A stretch of 64,000 bases of DNA from Deltaproteobacteria bacterium HGW-Deltaproteobacteria-12 (GTDB lineage Bacteria > Desulfobacterota > Syntrophia > Syntrophales > Smithellaceae), in contig PHBK01000001.1 of the NCBI GenBank assembly GCA_002840565.1, positions 186,001-250,000 on the forward strand, written 5' to 3'. A program made the position numbers and the translations under genes. Of the stretch, positions 41,997-50,306 are shown one piece after another; the stretch's first letter is position 1, and the number at the start of each line of letters is the position of its first letter. The notes under the pieces were generated by a model. It worked only from the letters and a program-made list of their open reading frames with translations. It was not told the DNA's origin and ran no database searches.

Positions 41997-43334
41997 CTAC
42001 AATAGCTGGTTACTGATCTTTGGGGGCGGGGAGCGTCTGCGGCGCCGTTTCTTTCGGGCGCGCTTAGCCGCGGGGGCTGCTGGAACAGCTTCAGCGGAGC
42101 TTTCGATGACCCTTCCTTCGATATAGGCATCCCACCAATCGCGGGCCGGAAGAGTCTCTCCTTTAGCATCCGCCATGATCCTCAGGTAGTTCCTTGCCGC
42201 TGCAAAATCCTGCCGGTTGACCAGAGAACCAGGCCGCCGGGGAGGGAATTTGCGCAGGGAAGGCTGCAGGGAAAGAATGTTGCGCAATTGATTGCCGACC
42301 TTAGCCGGGAAGCTTAAAGTCTCACGGAGTTCTTCATAAAGGGAGCTGCAGCAGGCATGCAATGCCTGCTGATAGGGTATGCCGGCGCGGTGTCGGACCA
42401 GGGCCTGATCTTCCAGGCTGGGGCCGAAAAGAGCCGCCAGCATCAGCCCGACAGATGGCGGTGTTCCCTCGTGCACCATGTTGTCGAGCCATTGGAGCGT
42501 CTTATTGATAAGTTCGCTGCGGCCGCCGCCCCCTTGGAGCCACCGATTTAGCCAGGGGAAGAGCGCCTTCAGGAGGCCGCTTTCTTCCAGAAGAACGAAA
42601 ACCCGGCCGGCCGATCCCAGGAGAAAGAGCTTCAGTATTTCCTCGTACAGGCGGGCAGGAGCAGCGCGTTTAATGGTCGAGGCCTGATTGCGGATAATAT
42701 TCCAGGTTTCTTGTTCGATGGCAAAATCCAGGGTGGCGGCAAAGCGGATAGCGCGAATCATCCTTACCGGGTCTTCCGTGAAACGGACCAGGGGATCGCC
42801 GATGGGGCGAATAAGCCTCTGCTCGAGGTCAGTCAGGCCACCGGTGAAATCAATCACGGAATAATCGGCGATATTGTAGGCGAGTGCATTAATGGTGAAG
42901 TCGCGGCGAAGTGCATCTTCCTCAGGAGTTCCGAAGATGTTGTCGCGGATGATCATCCCGTCTTCGTTCTTCAGGTGGCGGGGCGGACTGTCCGGTCGGT
43001 TTGCCTCGTCGGCAGATCCATCATCGTTTGCTGCCGTGGCCCGGAAGGTGGCAACCTCGATAATTTCGTCCCGGAAGTGCAGGTGGGCGAGGCGAAAACG
43101 GCGGCCGACGAGCCGGCAGTTGCGGAACATTTTCTTGATCTGTCCCGGCGTGGCGTTGGTGCAGATGTCGAAATCCTTGGGGATGCGTCCCAGTATCAGA
43201 TCGCGTACACAGCCCCCGACCAGGTAGGCGGTAAATCCGTGGTCTTGGAGCCTGTATAGGGTCTGCAGCGCGCTGCGGTTCAACTGCTTGCGGGAGATCG
43301 CATGTTCTGGGCGTGGAATGATCTTCGTTATCAT
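41997..43334 (-). CDS. pcnB: Poly(A) polymerase / CCA-adding-type nucleotidyltransferase
   Basis: 445 residues. The head domain has LVGGCVRDLILGRIPKDFDICT with the GG and DxD catalytic motifs, then RRDFTINALAYN and RFTEDPVRMIRAIRFAA, as in bacterial PcnB. The tail is extremely basic (KRARKKRRRRRSPPPK), also a PcnB trait, and would bind RNA. PcnB adds 3' A tails that promote RNA decay. Start uncertain: ATG at 43334 is used, with in-frame ATGs at 43346 and 43376 also possible and no clear ribosome-binding site for any. Confidence 0.9.
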   Translation of the reverse strand: MITKIIPRPEHAISRKQLNRSALQTLYRLQDHGFTAYLVGGCVRDLILGRIPKDFDICTNATPGQIKKMFRNCRLVGRRFRLAHLHFRDEIIEVATFRATAANDDGSADEANRPDSPPRHLKNEDGMIIRDNIFGTPEEDALRRDFTINALAYNIADYSVIDFTGGLTDLEQRLIRPIGDPLVRFTEDPVRMIRAIRFAATLDFAIEQETWNIIRNQASTIKRAAPARLYEEILKLFLLGSAGRVFVLLEESGLLKALFPWLNRWLQGGGGRSELINKTLQWLDNMVHEGTPPSVGLMLAALFGPSLEDQALVRHRAGIPYQQALHACCSSLYEELRETLSFPAKVGNQLRNILSLQPSLRKFPPRRPGSLVNRQDFAAARNYLRIMADAKGETLPARDWWDAYIEGRVIESSAEAVPAAPAAKRARKKRRRRRSPPPKISNQLL

Positions 43335-43416
43335 GGCGTCACCCATAGCACATCTTGGACGAAAATGCATGGCCATGATGTCAAAAAAGTCTATATCCGC
43401 TCATAGTAATGGAATA

Positions 43417-44601
43417 TTACCACTGCACTCCTTTTTTTCTCAGAAAGGCCCTTGCTTCCTCATTGCCCAGTTTTGCAGCTTTTTTAAAATCTTCCATGGC
43501 CGGTTGTGTTTCGCCATTTTTCAATAATACATGTCCGCGATGCAGGAAAGCCCAGGAGAAATCCGGATCTAATTCGATTGCTTTATTAAGATTATTCAGA
43601 GCGTTTTTAACATCGCCCAAAGAAGCAAGGGCCCTCCCTTTTCTCAAATATCCTTGTGCCAGCCCGGGGGCTAAATCAATTGCTTTATTGGCATCGTCCA
43701 GGGCTTTGTTATATTCTTTCATATTAAAATATGCCCAGCTGCGGTTCACGTAAGCCCGGGCGTACTTTGAATCAAGCTCCAGGGCTCTGTTAAAGTTTTC
43801 GATTGCCAGCTGATGATGGCTCAGCCTGATATGAGCCCAACCTAAATTGTTATAGCCCCAGGCTAATTTCGGATCATGTTTAATCGCCAGTTCACTTTCT
43901 TTCAGGGCTTTTTGATGCTGCCCCCAATCATTATAAATTGCGGCTCTTCCGGCATAAGCCTTGGCATTTTCCCGATCGACTTCAATCGCTTTGTCAAAGG
44001 CTTTCATGGCTTCTGCATTATTCTTCTCGATGTTCTTCAACGCCAGCCCTTTTCTGAACCAGTCAATTGAACTCAATTCATTTACTGCTTTAGTATATTT
44101 TTCTTCGCCGGCTTTTGATCCTTTACCGGCTTCCATTTCTTTTCTTAGTGTTTCAATCCTCTTCAAAGCTTCTTCAGTTTTTGCCCTGACTTCTTCTAAA
44201 CTCTTGTTTTGTTCGTGATTTTTTCGTACATTGTCGATAGATTTAACCAGGTCGTCTGTATCTGTTGTAATTTTTGCCTTGAGATAATAGGTTTTTCCGT
44301 CCCATTTTTCATCGATGATTACGGTCATAACAACACCCGCCGTCAGCGACGAAACCTGATCTTTGGTCAATTCGAAATTTTTTACAGTAGACTCGCTGAT
44401 GAGGTAGGTTCCCAGTTCCTCCAGGAGCAGCCTTTTGACCTGGGCCAGGGCAACAGATCGGGAAGTAAGTTTGCTGTCCACTTCACTGGCCTGATAGTTA
44501 TATTCCTTGATGAATGTTTTCGTTTCGGCAAATGAAAAATTTGGAATCAGGATGATTAAAAGAAATGAAACTATTATAATTCGCATCATATTGGCTTTCA
44601 T
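43417..44601 (-). CDS. Exported TPR protein, paralogue of the 30561 protein
   Basis: 394 residues: signal peptide about 1-26 (ending NFSFAETK), a conserved domain (VKRLLLEELGTYLISESTV, IIDEKWDGKTYYLKAKI), a coiled coil (KTEEALKRIETLRKEME), then six TPR units to the C-terminus. The first 160 residues align with the protein at 30561 almost throughout; this copy lacks the DUF1566 domain. The ATG at 44601, preceded by AGAGGGGGTG, starts right at the signal peptide. Function unknown; likely a periplasmic scaffold. Confidence 0.85.
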   Translation of the reverse strand: MKANMMRIIIVSFLLIILIPNFSFAETKTFIKEYNYQASEVDSKLTSRSVALAQVKRLLLEELGTYLISESTVKNFELTKDQVSSLTAGVVMTVIIDEKWDGKTYYLKAKITTDTDDLVKSIDNVRKNHEQNKSLEEVRAKTEEALKRIETLRKEMEAGKGSKAGEEKYTKAVNELSSIDWFRKGLALKNIEKNNAEAMKAFDKAIEVDRENAKAYAGRAAIYNDWGQHQKALKESELAIKHDPKLAWGYNNLGWAHIRLSHHQLAIENFNRALELDSKYARAYVNRSWAYFNMKEYNKALDDANKAIDLAPGLAQGYLRKGRALASLGDVKNALNNLNKAIELDPDFSWAFLHRGHVLLKNGETQPAMEDFKKAAKLGNEEARAFLRKKGVQW

Positions 44602-44935
44602 GGACAGGCACCCCCTCTTTGGAATAATGATGACATTCCCTGAATAAACAGGAACAACGTTTCTCTGTTGTCTGCTGCCCCGGCGGCGGATTACAACAGG
44701 TTCCGTATTTGTCATATGAGGTCTTCCCGAAAGCAGGATGGCACAGCATGACTGTTTGTGAAGAATAACATTAATTCAAATTATCAGTCAATATCAATAA
44801 TTATTCATTAAATACAAATAGATGAGAAGATATATCCTGCCCGCCTGCCGCACTTATTACTCTTGTGCGGCCAATGGTCAGCGTGATATAAGTGATTTAA
44901 TACTGTATAAAAAATTGCTGCTCGGGGAAAAAAAT
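44602..44935. other. Divergent intergenic region
   Basis: Separates the exported TPR gene from the DUF362 gene. 44770-44820 is AT-rich. Apart from the promoter below I see no conserved structure; a plus-strand ORF running from 44822 into the DUF362 gene is an in-frame extension without a ribosome-binding site. Confidence 0.4.
44762..44791 (-). promoter_or_regulatory. Putative promoter of the exported TPR gene
   Basis: Minus strand: TTGACT (44791-44786), 18-base spacer, extended -10 TGT-TATTCT (box 44767-44762). It leaves a 5' leader of about 150 bases before the ATG at 44601. Confidence 0.45.
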
Positions 44936-46045
44936 ATGGCCAACGTTATTGTCCGAAATGCAACCTATCAATACGATCTGCTCCGGCCGATATTCTTTGA
45001 AATGATCGAAAAGCTGGCCGGCGACAAAATCAAGCCGGGCAGCCGGGTGCTGATCAAGCCCAATATGCTCTCCTCCGCCCATCCCGAAGACGCTGTGCTC
45101 ACGCATCCTCAGGTGCTCCGGGCAGCCGTGGAGTACGTCTTGGAAAAAGGCGCCAGGGCGCAGGTTTCCGACTCTCCGGCAATTGGTTCATTTGAAAAGA
45201 TTCTGAAGCAAAACGGCGCTAAAGATGCGCTGCAAGGACTTGATGTAATCTGCGCGCCTTTCCAAGATGCAGTCGAAGTCGATATCGGAAAGCCATACGG
45301 CCGGATTGAGGTGGCCCGCGATGCCGTGGAGGCCGATGTCATCATCAATCTGCCCAAGCTCAAGACGCACAGCCAGATGCTGCTGACTCTGGCTGCAAAA
45401 AACATGTTCGGTTGCATTATCGGATTTAAAAAATCTCAGTGGCACATGCGGGCCGGCACAGACACAATGTTTTTTGCCAGTCTGCTGGTGGCGATTCACC
45501 AGGCGGTTCAACCCACCGTGTCCATTCTGGACGGCATTCTGGCGTTGGAAGGCGAGGGACCGGGCAAACGGGGGATTCCCCGAAAAATCGGTGTTCTGAT
45601 GGGAAGCGATAATTCCTTTGCGCTGGATATGGCAGTATGTGCAATGATCGGTGTGCCGCAGAGCAAAATGCCGATGTTGAAAGTTGCCGGGGACAGGCAG
45701 TTGCTCCCCGAGGTGGAAATCGAGGGAACAATGCCGCGGGTAGAGAATTTCCAGTTGCCGGAAACCGGGCAGCCGATTTTCGGACCTGCTTTCCTGCAGA
45801 ATTTTCTGCGCCGCCATACACTGGCCAGGCCTGTCTGTGATCAGCCCTTATGCAAGTTATGCGGCAAGTGCCGGACCATTTGTCCCGCGGGTGCGATTGA
45901 CGAAAAGGAAGCGTCAATCGAATTCGATTACGGCAAATGCATCCGCTGTTATTGCTGCCTTGAAGTTTGCCCTTATGCCGCGCTGCATTCCCGGGAAACA
46001 CTGGGCGGCAGGCTGACGCGAACGATTATCAATAAATTTTCGTGA
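44936..46045 (+). CDS. DUF362 protein with two 4Fe-4S clusters
   Basis: 369 residues. The DUF362 part (about 1-290: GSRVLIKPNMLSSAHPEDAV, VSDSPAIGSFEKIL, INLPKLKTHSQMLLTLA) is followed by a ferredoxin module: CKLCGKCRTICPAGAI and CIRCYCCLEVCPYAAL (near 303-345). Such proteins are common in anaerobes and are thought to be redox enzymes or maturation factors. The ATG at 44936 with GGGGAAA upstream is preferred to the in-frame codon at 44822. A similar ferredoxin-type protein and a GMC oxidoreductase follow in the same direction. Confidence 0.87.
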   Translation: MANVIVRNATYQYDLLRPIFFEMIEKLAGDKIKPGSRVLIKPNMLSSAHPEDAVLTHPQVLRAAVEYVLEKGARAQVSDSPAIGSFEKILKQNGAKDALQGLDVICAPFQDAVEVDIGKPYGRIEVARDAVEADVIINLPKLKTHSQMLLTLAAKNMFGCIIGFKKSQWHMRAGTDTMFFASLLVAIHQAVQPTVSILDGILALEGEGPGKRGIPRKIGVLMGSDNSFALDMAVCAMIGVPQSKMPMLKVAGDRQLLPEVEIEGTMPRVENFQLPETGQPIFGPAFLQNFLRRHTLARPVCDQPLCKLCGKCRTICPAGAIDEKEASIEFDYGKCIRCYCCLEVCPYAALHSRETLGGRLTRTIINKFS

Positions 46046-46078
46046 TTCGATAATATATCCGTTTAGAGCAAAATAATA

Positions 46079-47002
46079 ATGAAACCATCGACAAAAAGAA
46101 TATTCCGGATGCATGGATGGCGTATCGACAGGGCCATACATAATTATATCTATTTTATGTTCTACGACCGCTATGTAGCTCTGACACTGAAAACCGGACG
46201 CTGGATGATCAAGCACCTTGTCCGCTTGCCTTTAATGCCCCTTGTTTTTAAAGCTGCCTATCGGCGATACCATGCCAAAGTGATAACAGTGCCCGATGTA
46301 CAGAAAATCCTGCACCTGCAGAACGATTTTTTTGCCGATCCCGCGGCGGCGACGCAGATCATCCCTTTTCCCTACGCCAACAAAATAATTCTGTCCGAGC
46401 CGCAGTTTATCGCCGTCATGGATTGCCCCTGCCGCCTTTCCCGGGAAAATCCCTGTTTGCCGACGCGAGTATGCCTGGCCGTTGGCCGGACAACGGCGGA
46501 GTTCTGGATGGATCACGGGGAAAAGTATTCTGCGGAACGGATTAATGCCGATCAGGCTCTGCAAATCATCAGGGAGGCCAGAGACCGGGGGTGCATCACC
46601 ACGGCATGGTTCAAGGTGGCGACAGGAGGGAGGACGGGAGTCATCTGTTCGTGCTGTTCCTGCTGCTGCGGGGGAATAGAGGGAATGCGATTGGCAAAAC
46701 ATCTTCCCGGCGCTGCGCACATATCCAACATAATCCCGTCTGGTTATATAGTTCAGGCCGACAATGGTCTTTGCTGTTCCTGCGGTACTTGTGCCAACCG
46801 GTGTTTTTTCGCGGGAACGGTTTTTGTGGAAGGGCAGGGGCGTGTTTATGACCGTGAAGCCTGCATGGGCTGCGGCCTTTGTGTGGAAAAATGTCCAAAG
46901 GGTGCGATAAATCTGCACTGGGACAGGGGCAAAGGCATGCCTTTGGACCTCGACCTGTGTCGCCAGGCGCCGCTGGATATCGAAGAGTCAAAGCAATCTT
47001 AG
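46079..47002 (+). CDS. Multi-cluster 4Fe-4S ferredoxin-like protein (paralogue 3)
   Basis: 307 residues. DCPCRLSRENPC (near 119), VICSCCSCCCGG (near 188), then CCSCGTCANRC and CMGCGLCVEKC (near 230-275). The same order of Cys motifs occurs at 6599 and 37858. Placed 33 bases after DUF362 and 21 before the GMC oxidoreductase, so the three probably form one redox operon. The first ferredoxin motif ends RCFFAG rather than RCP. No membrane anchor is obvious, though the N-terminal part is basic and aromatic. Confidence 0.8.
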   Translation: MKPSTKRIFRMHGWRIDRAIHNYIYFMFYDRYVALTLKTGRWMIKHLVRLPLMPLVFKAAYRRYHAKVITVPDVQKILHLQNDFFADPAAATQIIPFPYANKIILSEPQFIAVMDCPCRLSRENPCLPTRVCLAVGRTTAEFWMDHGEKYSAERINADQALQIIREARDRGCITTAWFKVATGGRTGVICSCCSCCCGGIEGMRLAKHLPGAAHISNIIPSGYIVQADNGLCCSCGTCANRCFFAGTVFVEGQGRVYDREACMGCGLCVEKCPKGAINLHWDRGKGMPLDLDLCRQAPLDIEESKQS

Positions 47003-47023
47003 CATGAAGGCGAAGGAGACGTA

Positions 47024-48316
47024 ATGAAAAAGATGAAGAGCCGGTTTCTGGTCATCGGATCGGGCGCCGGCGGTGCGGCTACGGCGGTGGAATTGGCCCG
47101 GTGCCGCCAGGAAGTTCTGCTGCTGGAGACGGGGCCGGACCTCCCTTTTCCGGGGAATCATTTGTTTGCTTTTCTGGCTCTTGACGGCCACGGCTTTCTT
47201 TCTTCAGCGGAAGGCATGGGCGTTGCCCGGGCAGTAATTACCGGAGGCTCAACAGTTTTATCCTGCGGGACGGCCTTGCGTCCGCCGGTCGGCCTTTTGG
47301 AACGGTTGGGCATCGACATTGCAGACGATCTGGAGGCAGTGGAGCGCGAACTGGCCGTAAAGGTGCTTCCCGACGACATTATCGGGGAGGCAACGCTGCG
47401 AATAATGGAGGCGGGAAACCGGGAAGGAATGCATTGGGAAAAGCTTCCCAAATTCATCGACACCGGAAAATGCAGACCCGGTTTCTGCAATTGCATGCTG
47501 GGCTGTCCGCATGATGCGAAATGGACATCACGAAACCATATTGATGAAGCAAGACGTTTGGGGGTGCAGATTCTTTCCTCCGTTCGGGGAGTGGAAATTC
47601 AGACTGCAACAGGCAGGGTGACCGGCGCCCGGTTTCTCCTCCGGGGGAAGGAATGTTTAGTCGAGGCGGACAGAATTGTCGTCTGTGCCGGCGGATTGGG
47701 ATCACCGATGCTTCTGCGGAAAGCGGGCATCAAGGAGGCCGGCCGCTCTTTCTTCGTGGATCCACTGGTTTTGACAGTCGGCGTTCATCCTGCACTGCGC
47801 GGTGCTTTCGATCCCCCCATGACGGTGGGTACAAAAGATTTCTGGCAGGATGAAGGATTCATCCTTTCTCCCGTCATGGACCCCTGGATTTCTTTCGGTC
47901 TGGAAATTATGAAGGCGGCACCGGCAAGACTTCCGTCCTGGGGCCTTTACCCGCGTAACATGGCTATTATGACAAAGGCCCGGGATGCGCTTGCCGGAGA
48001 AATCAGGTCTGACGGCACTTTTTCCAAGCCTCTGCTGGAAAAGGACCTTGCCACTCTGAAAAAAGGCCAAGACGCATCCCGGCGCGTCCTGCGGGCAACA
48101 GGATGTCCCGATAAATCAATCTGGGATATGAAAGTCCGCGGGGCTCATCCGGGGGGAAGCTGCCGGATCGGCGATGTGGTGGATGAAAACCTGCAAACAC
48201 GGATCGAAAATCTTTACGTCTGCGACGCTTCGGTTCTTCCCGGAGCGTTGGCTGCACCGATCATTATTACCCTGATTGCCCTCGCCCGCAGGCTGGCCCG
48301 CCATCTCACGGCCTGA
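47024..48316 (+). CDS. GMC-family FAD-dependent oxidoreductase
   Basis: 430 residues. N-terminal FAD motif LVIGSGAGGAATAVELA (8-24), ITGGSTVLSCGTALRPP near 75 (the GMC signature region), IVVCAGGLGSPMLLRKAGI near 217, and the C-terminal catalytic histidine region AHPGGSCRIGD near 371 with YVCDASVLPGALAAPI. A CNCMLGCPHDAKW segment near 155-167 adds four cysteines not typical of alcohol oxidases, possibly a metal site. AAGGAGA precedes the ATG. In an anaerobe it more likely works as a dehydrogenase with the neighbouring iron-sulfur proteins as acceptors (inference). Confidence 0.86.
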   Translation: MKKMKSRFLVIGSGAGGAATAVELARCRQEVLLLETGPDLPFPGNHLFAFLALDGHGFLSSAEGMGVARAVITGGSTVLSCGTALRPPVGLLERLGIDIADDLEAVERELAVKVLPDDIIGEATLRIMEAGNREGMHWEKLPKFIDTGKCRPGFCNCMLGCPHDAKWTSRNHIDEARRLGVQILSSVRGVEIQTATGRVTGARFLLRGKECLVEADRIVVCAGGLGSPMLLRKAGIKEAGRSFFVDPLVLTVGVHPALRGAFDPPMTVGTKDFWQDEGFILSPVMDPWISFGLEIMKAAPARLPSWGLYPRNMAIMTKARDALAGEIRSDGTFSKPLLEKDLATLKKGQDASRRVLRATGCPDKSIWDMKVRGAHPGGSCRIGDVVDENLQTRIENLYVCDASVLPGALAAPIIITLIALARRLARHLTA

Positions 48317-48434
48317 AGATTTTTTGCTGCTGTGAGAGAATATCTGGAAAAGCAACCGGGAGGCAGAAGTTGGAACTCCGTTGCCGCAACGGACAAGTTC
48401 TTCCGGCAGAGTCAGGCAAAGAAGGCGACGAATA

Positions 48435-49499
48435 TTATTTGCCGCCCAACTGCTCTTTCAATTTGTTCTTATTTTTAACAGCCTCAGAAGCCCGGCTTAA
48501 AGCCAGACTGATGTCGTCATCGGGCTTGCCCAATTTTTTATCAGCTTGCCTGTAAAGCAGCAAGGCGGCGTCAATATCCCCGCGGCTTTCCGCACAGACG
48601 CCTAAATTATAAAGCAGGGCGTAAGAATTACCGGCCAGATTACGTGCTTCGCCCCAGAGTTCGCAGGCATTATCCATTCTTCCCTTGTTTGCGTATTCCA
48701 GACCGCGCTTCAGTTTGTCTTTGGCTTCCGGCGACTCGATGCTTTCATTGGAGTCCAGGAGCTTAATTTCCCTAGTTACGTAGTAAGGCGCAATATCACG
48801 GCGGAAGTCTCTCTTTACCGCTTCTTTGGCCTTTTCGATTAAGACATGCTCACTCTGTACCGGTTTTGTATCATCACAGCCGCTGGATTCCGCGGTTGCC
48901 GAAAGATTGCGGGAATAAAGAATTTTACCCGTAGATACATCCACTAATTTGGGCGAGACAGCGAAAATGGCGGTTCTTTTGGTGCAATGGACATTATAGT
49001 GGCGCCAGTTAATGCAGGCGCCCTGATAAATATTGCCGTCTTTGTCGCGCCTTTTTTCGTACTGTACGCAGGTGCTGCGCTTTTCGAAATAACGACTGTC
49101 ATTGCAGCTGTTCTGCGCAACGATTCCCGTGTAAATGCCCTGGGCTCCAATGAGCCTGCCCAGTTTTGCCGCTGTTTTCTGATCGACTAAGCCGCTCTGG
49201 GAGAGCTGCATCTCACTGATTGTTTTATCCAGAGTCGCGCGATCAACAAGCGTGAAAAAACGATGATCGTCGATGCCGATGCCCGCCAATACACCTTCCA
49301 GCTCCGCCGCAAATGCTTTGCCGTCCGGACCGCTGAAAGGCAATACGGCAATGGTTTTGGTCAGCGATGCTTCATGATACTGAGCCGGCTGCAGCATATT
49401 GATCTTGATTTTCGGCGCACATCCCGAAAATAAAACAATAAGGACAAAAGCAACCATGAAAGGAAACCGGACGGACTTAAATATTCCTTTTATATTCAT
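48435..49499 (-). CDS. Lipoprotein with CsgG-like and TPR-like segments
   Basis: 354 residues. Signal peptide with lipobox FSGC (Cys27), so lipid-anchored. TIAVLPFSGPDGKAFAAELEGVL near 48 and LVDRATLDKTISEMQLSQSGL resemble the CsgG/curli-assembly fold. The C-terminal third has TPR-like helices (KRGLEYANKGRMDNACELWG, ALLYNLGVCAESRGDIDAAL). Three adjacent genes (this, 49555, 50307) all encode exported proteins of related type. Role unknown, possibly an envelope assembly or transport complex. Confidence 0.8.
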   Translation of the reverse strand: MNIKGIFKSVRFPFMVAFVLIVLFSGCAPKIKINMLQPAQYHEASLTKTIAVLPFSGPDGKAFAAELEGVLAGIGIDDHRFFTLVDRATLDKTISEMQLSQSGLVDQKTAAKLGRLIGAQGIYTGIVAQNSCNDSRYFEKRSTCVQYEKRRDKDGNIYQGACINWRHYNVHCTKRTAIFAVSPKLVDVSTGKILYSRNLSATAESSGCDDTKPVQSEHVLIEKAKEAVKRDFRRDIAPYYVTREIKLLDSNESIESPEAKDKLKRGLEYANKGRMDNACELWGEARNLAGNSYALLYNLGVCAESRGDIDAALLLYRQADKKLGKPDDDISLALSRASEAVKNKNKLKEQLGGK

Positions 49500-49554
49500 T
49501 TACAGGCCTCTGCGCTGGAAATCGGTTTATAGATAACAATGCTTCCCAATTATC

Positions 49555-50283
49555 CTACCAAGTAATGTTGTTGTTTTTTTCCTTTCTTTTTGTGCTCATG
49601 GGCGTATATTTTTTCAGACATTCTTCCTCTTTTGTTATTAGAGAGCACTCCAGGTATTCTGCAAGATTAATGATTGAATCCCGGATGGCGCAACCAACCG
49701 GAGTTTTCTCCCGTTTGCTTAAACTGCCGGGAAACTTGACAACATTGCCTGTTTGTCCCGGTAAAGAACTGCCGAAAGAATTGGTTTCAATGGAACGGGA
49801 ATCGATGACAGCCGCTGTTTCCGCATCGATCACTTTGAGATCAACGACCAGATAAACTTTATTTTGTTCATCGTCGGAAGAAAGACCGGGAAATTTAATA
49901 GAACTGCCGCTACCGCTGGTGTTTTCTTCAAAAGCAGCAACAGTGGCCAAAATTAAATACTTTGCCGTTTTAGTTTTTGCTGTTTTGGGTTTCGTCCTGC
50001 CTTCAACTGTCATGGTTTCGGTGAATTTCTGTTCCAGGAAAGCGTATAGTTCCGGACGTTCCAATACCTGAAAGGATTTAGTGGAAACCAGTTCATTAAC
50101 CAACATTTCCTGAAGTTCTGAGGCGGTGGTGGGTGACCACCAGTAGGAATGTGTGTTGTTGGTGAACCGTAAAACGCCGATACGCGGCTTTTCCAGGGCA
50201 AAAACACTGGACGCACTGCACAAAATAAGACAACCAAGAATAACAACAACTAATTTATTTATACTATTTCTCCTAGCGGGCAA
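49555..50283 (-). CDS. Exported CsgG-family protein
   Basis: 242 residues. N-terminal signal segment (LVVVILGCLILCSASSVFA). RIGVLRFTNNTHS followed by a helix containing LVNELVSTKSFQVLERPEL, then AKYLILATVAAFEEN and VYLVVDLKVIDAETAAVIDSRS, is the arrangement of CsgG-like lipoprotein-pore folds. There is no lipobox, so it is probably periplasmic. The start is TTG at 50283, ten bases after AAGGAGA. It is the middle gene of the three-gene exported cluster. Confidence 0.8.
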   Translation of the reverse strand: MPARRNSINKLVVVILGCLILCSASSVFALEKPRIGVLRFTNNTHSYWWSPTTASELQEMLVNELVSTKSFQVLERPELYAFLEQKFTETMTVEGRTKPKTAKTKTAKYLILATVAAFEENTSGSGSSIKFPGLSSDDEQNKVYLVVDLKVIDAETAAVIDSRSIETNSFGSSLPGQTGNVVKFPGSLSKREKTPVGCAIRDSIINLAEYLECSLITKEEECLKKYTPMSTKRKEKNNNITW

Positions 50284-50306
50284 AACGATACTGTCTCCTT
50301 AAAGTT

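Noticed and set aside
48371-48395. CCGTTG/CAACGG hairpin after the GMC gene
   Set aside because: Six-bp stem without a T run; likely chance.
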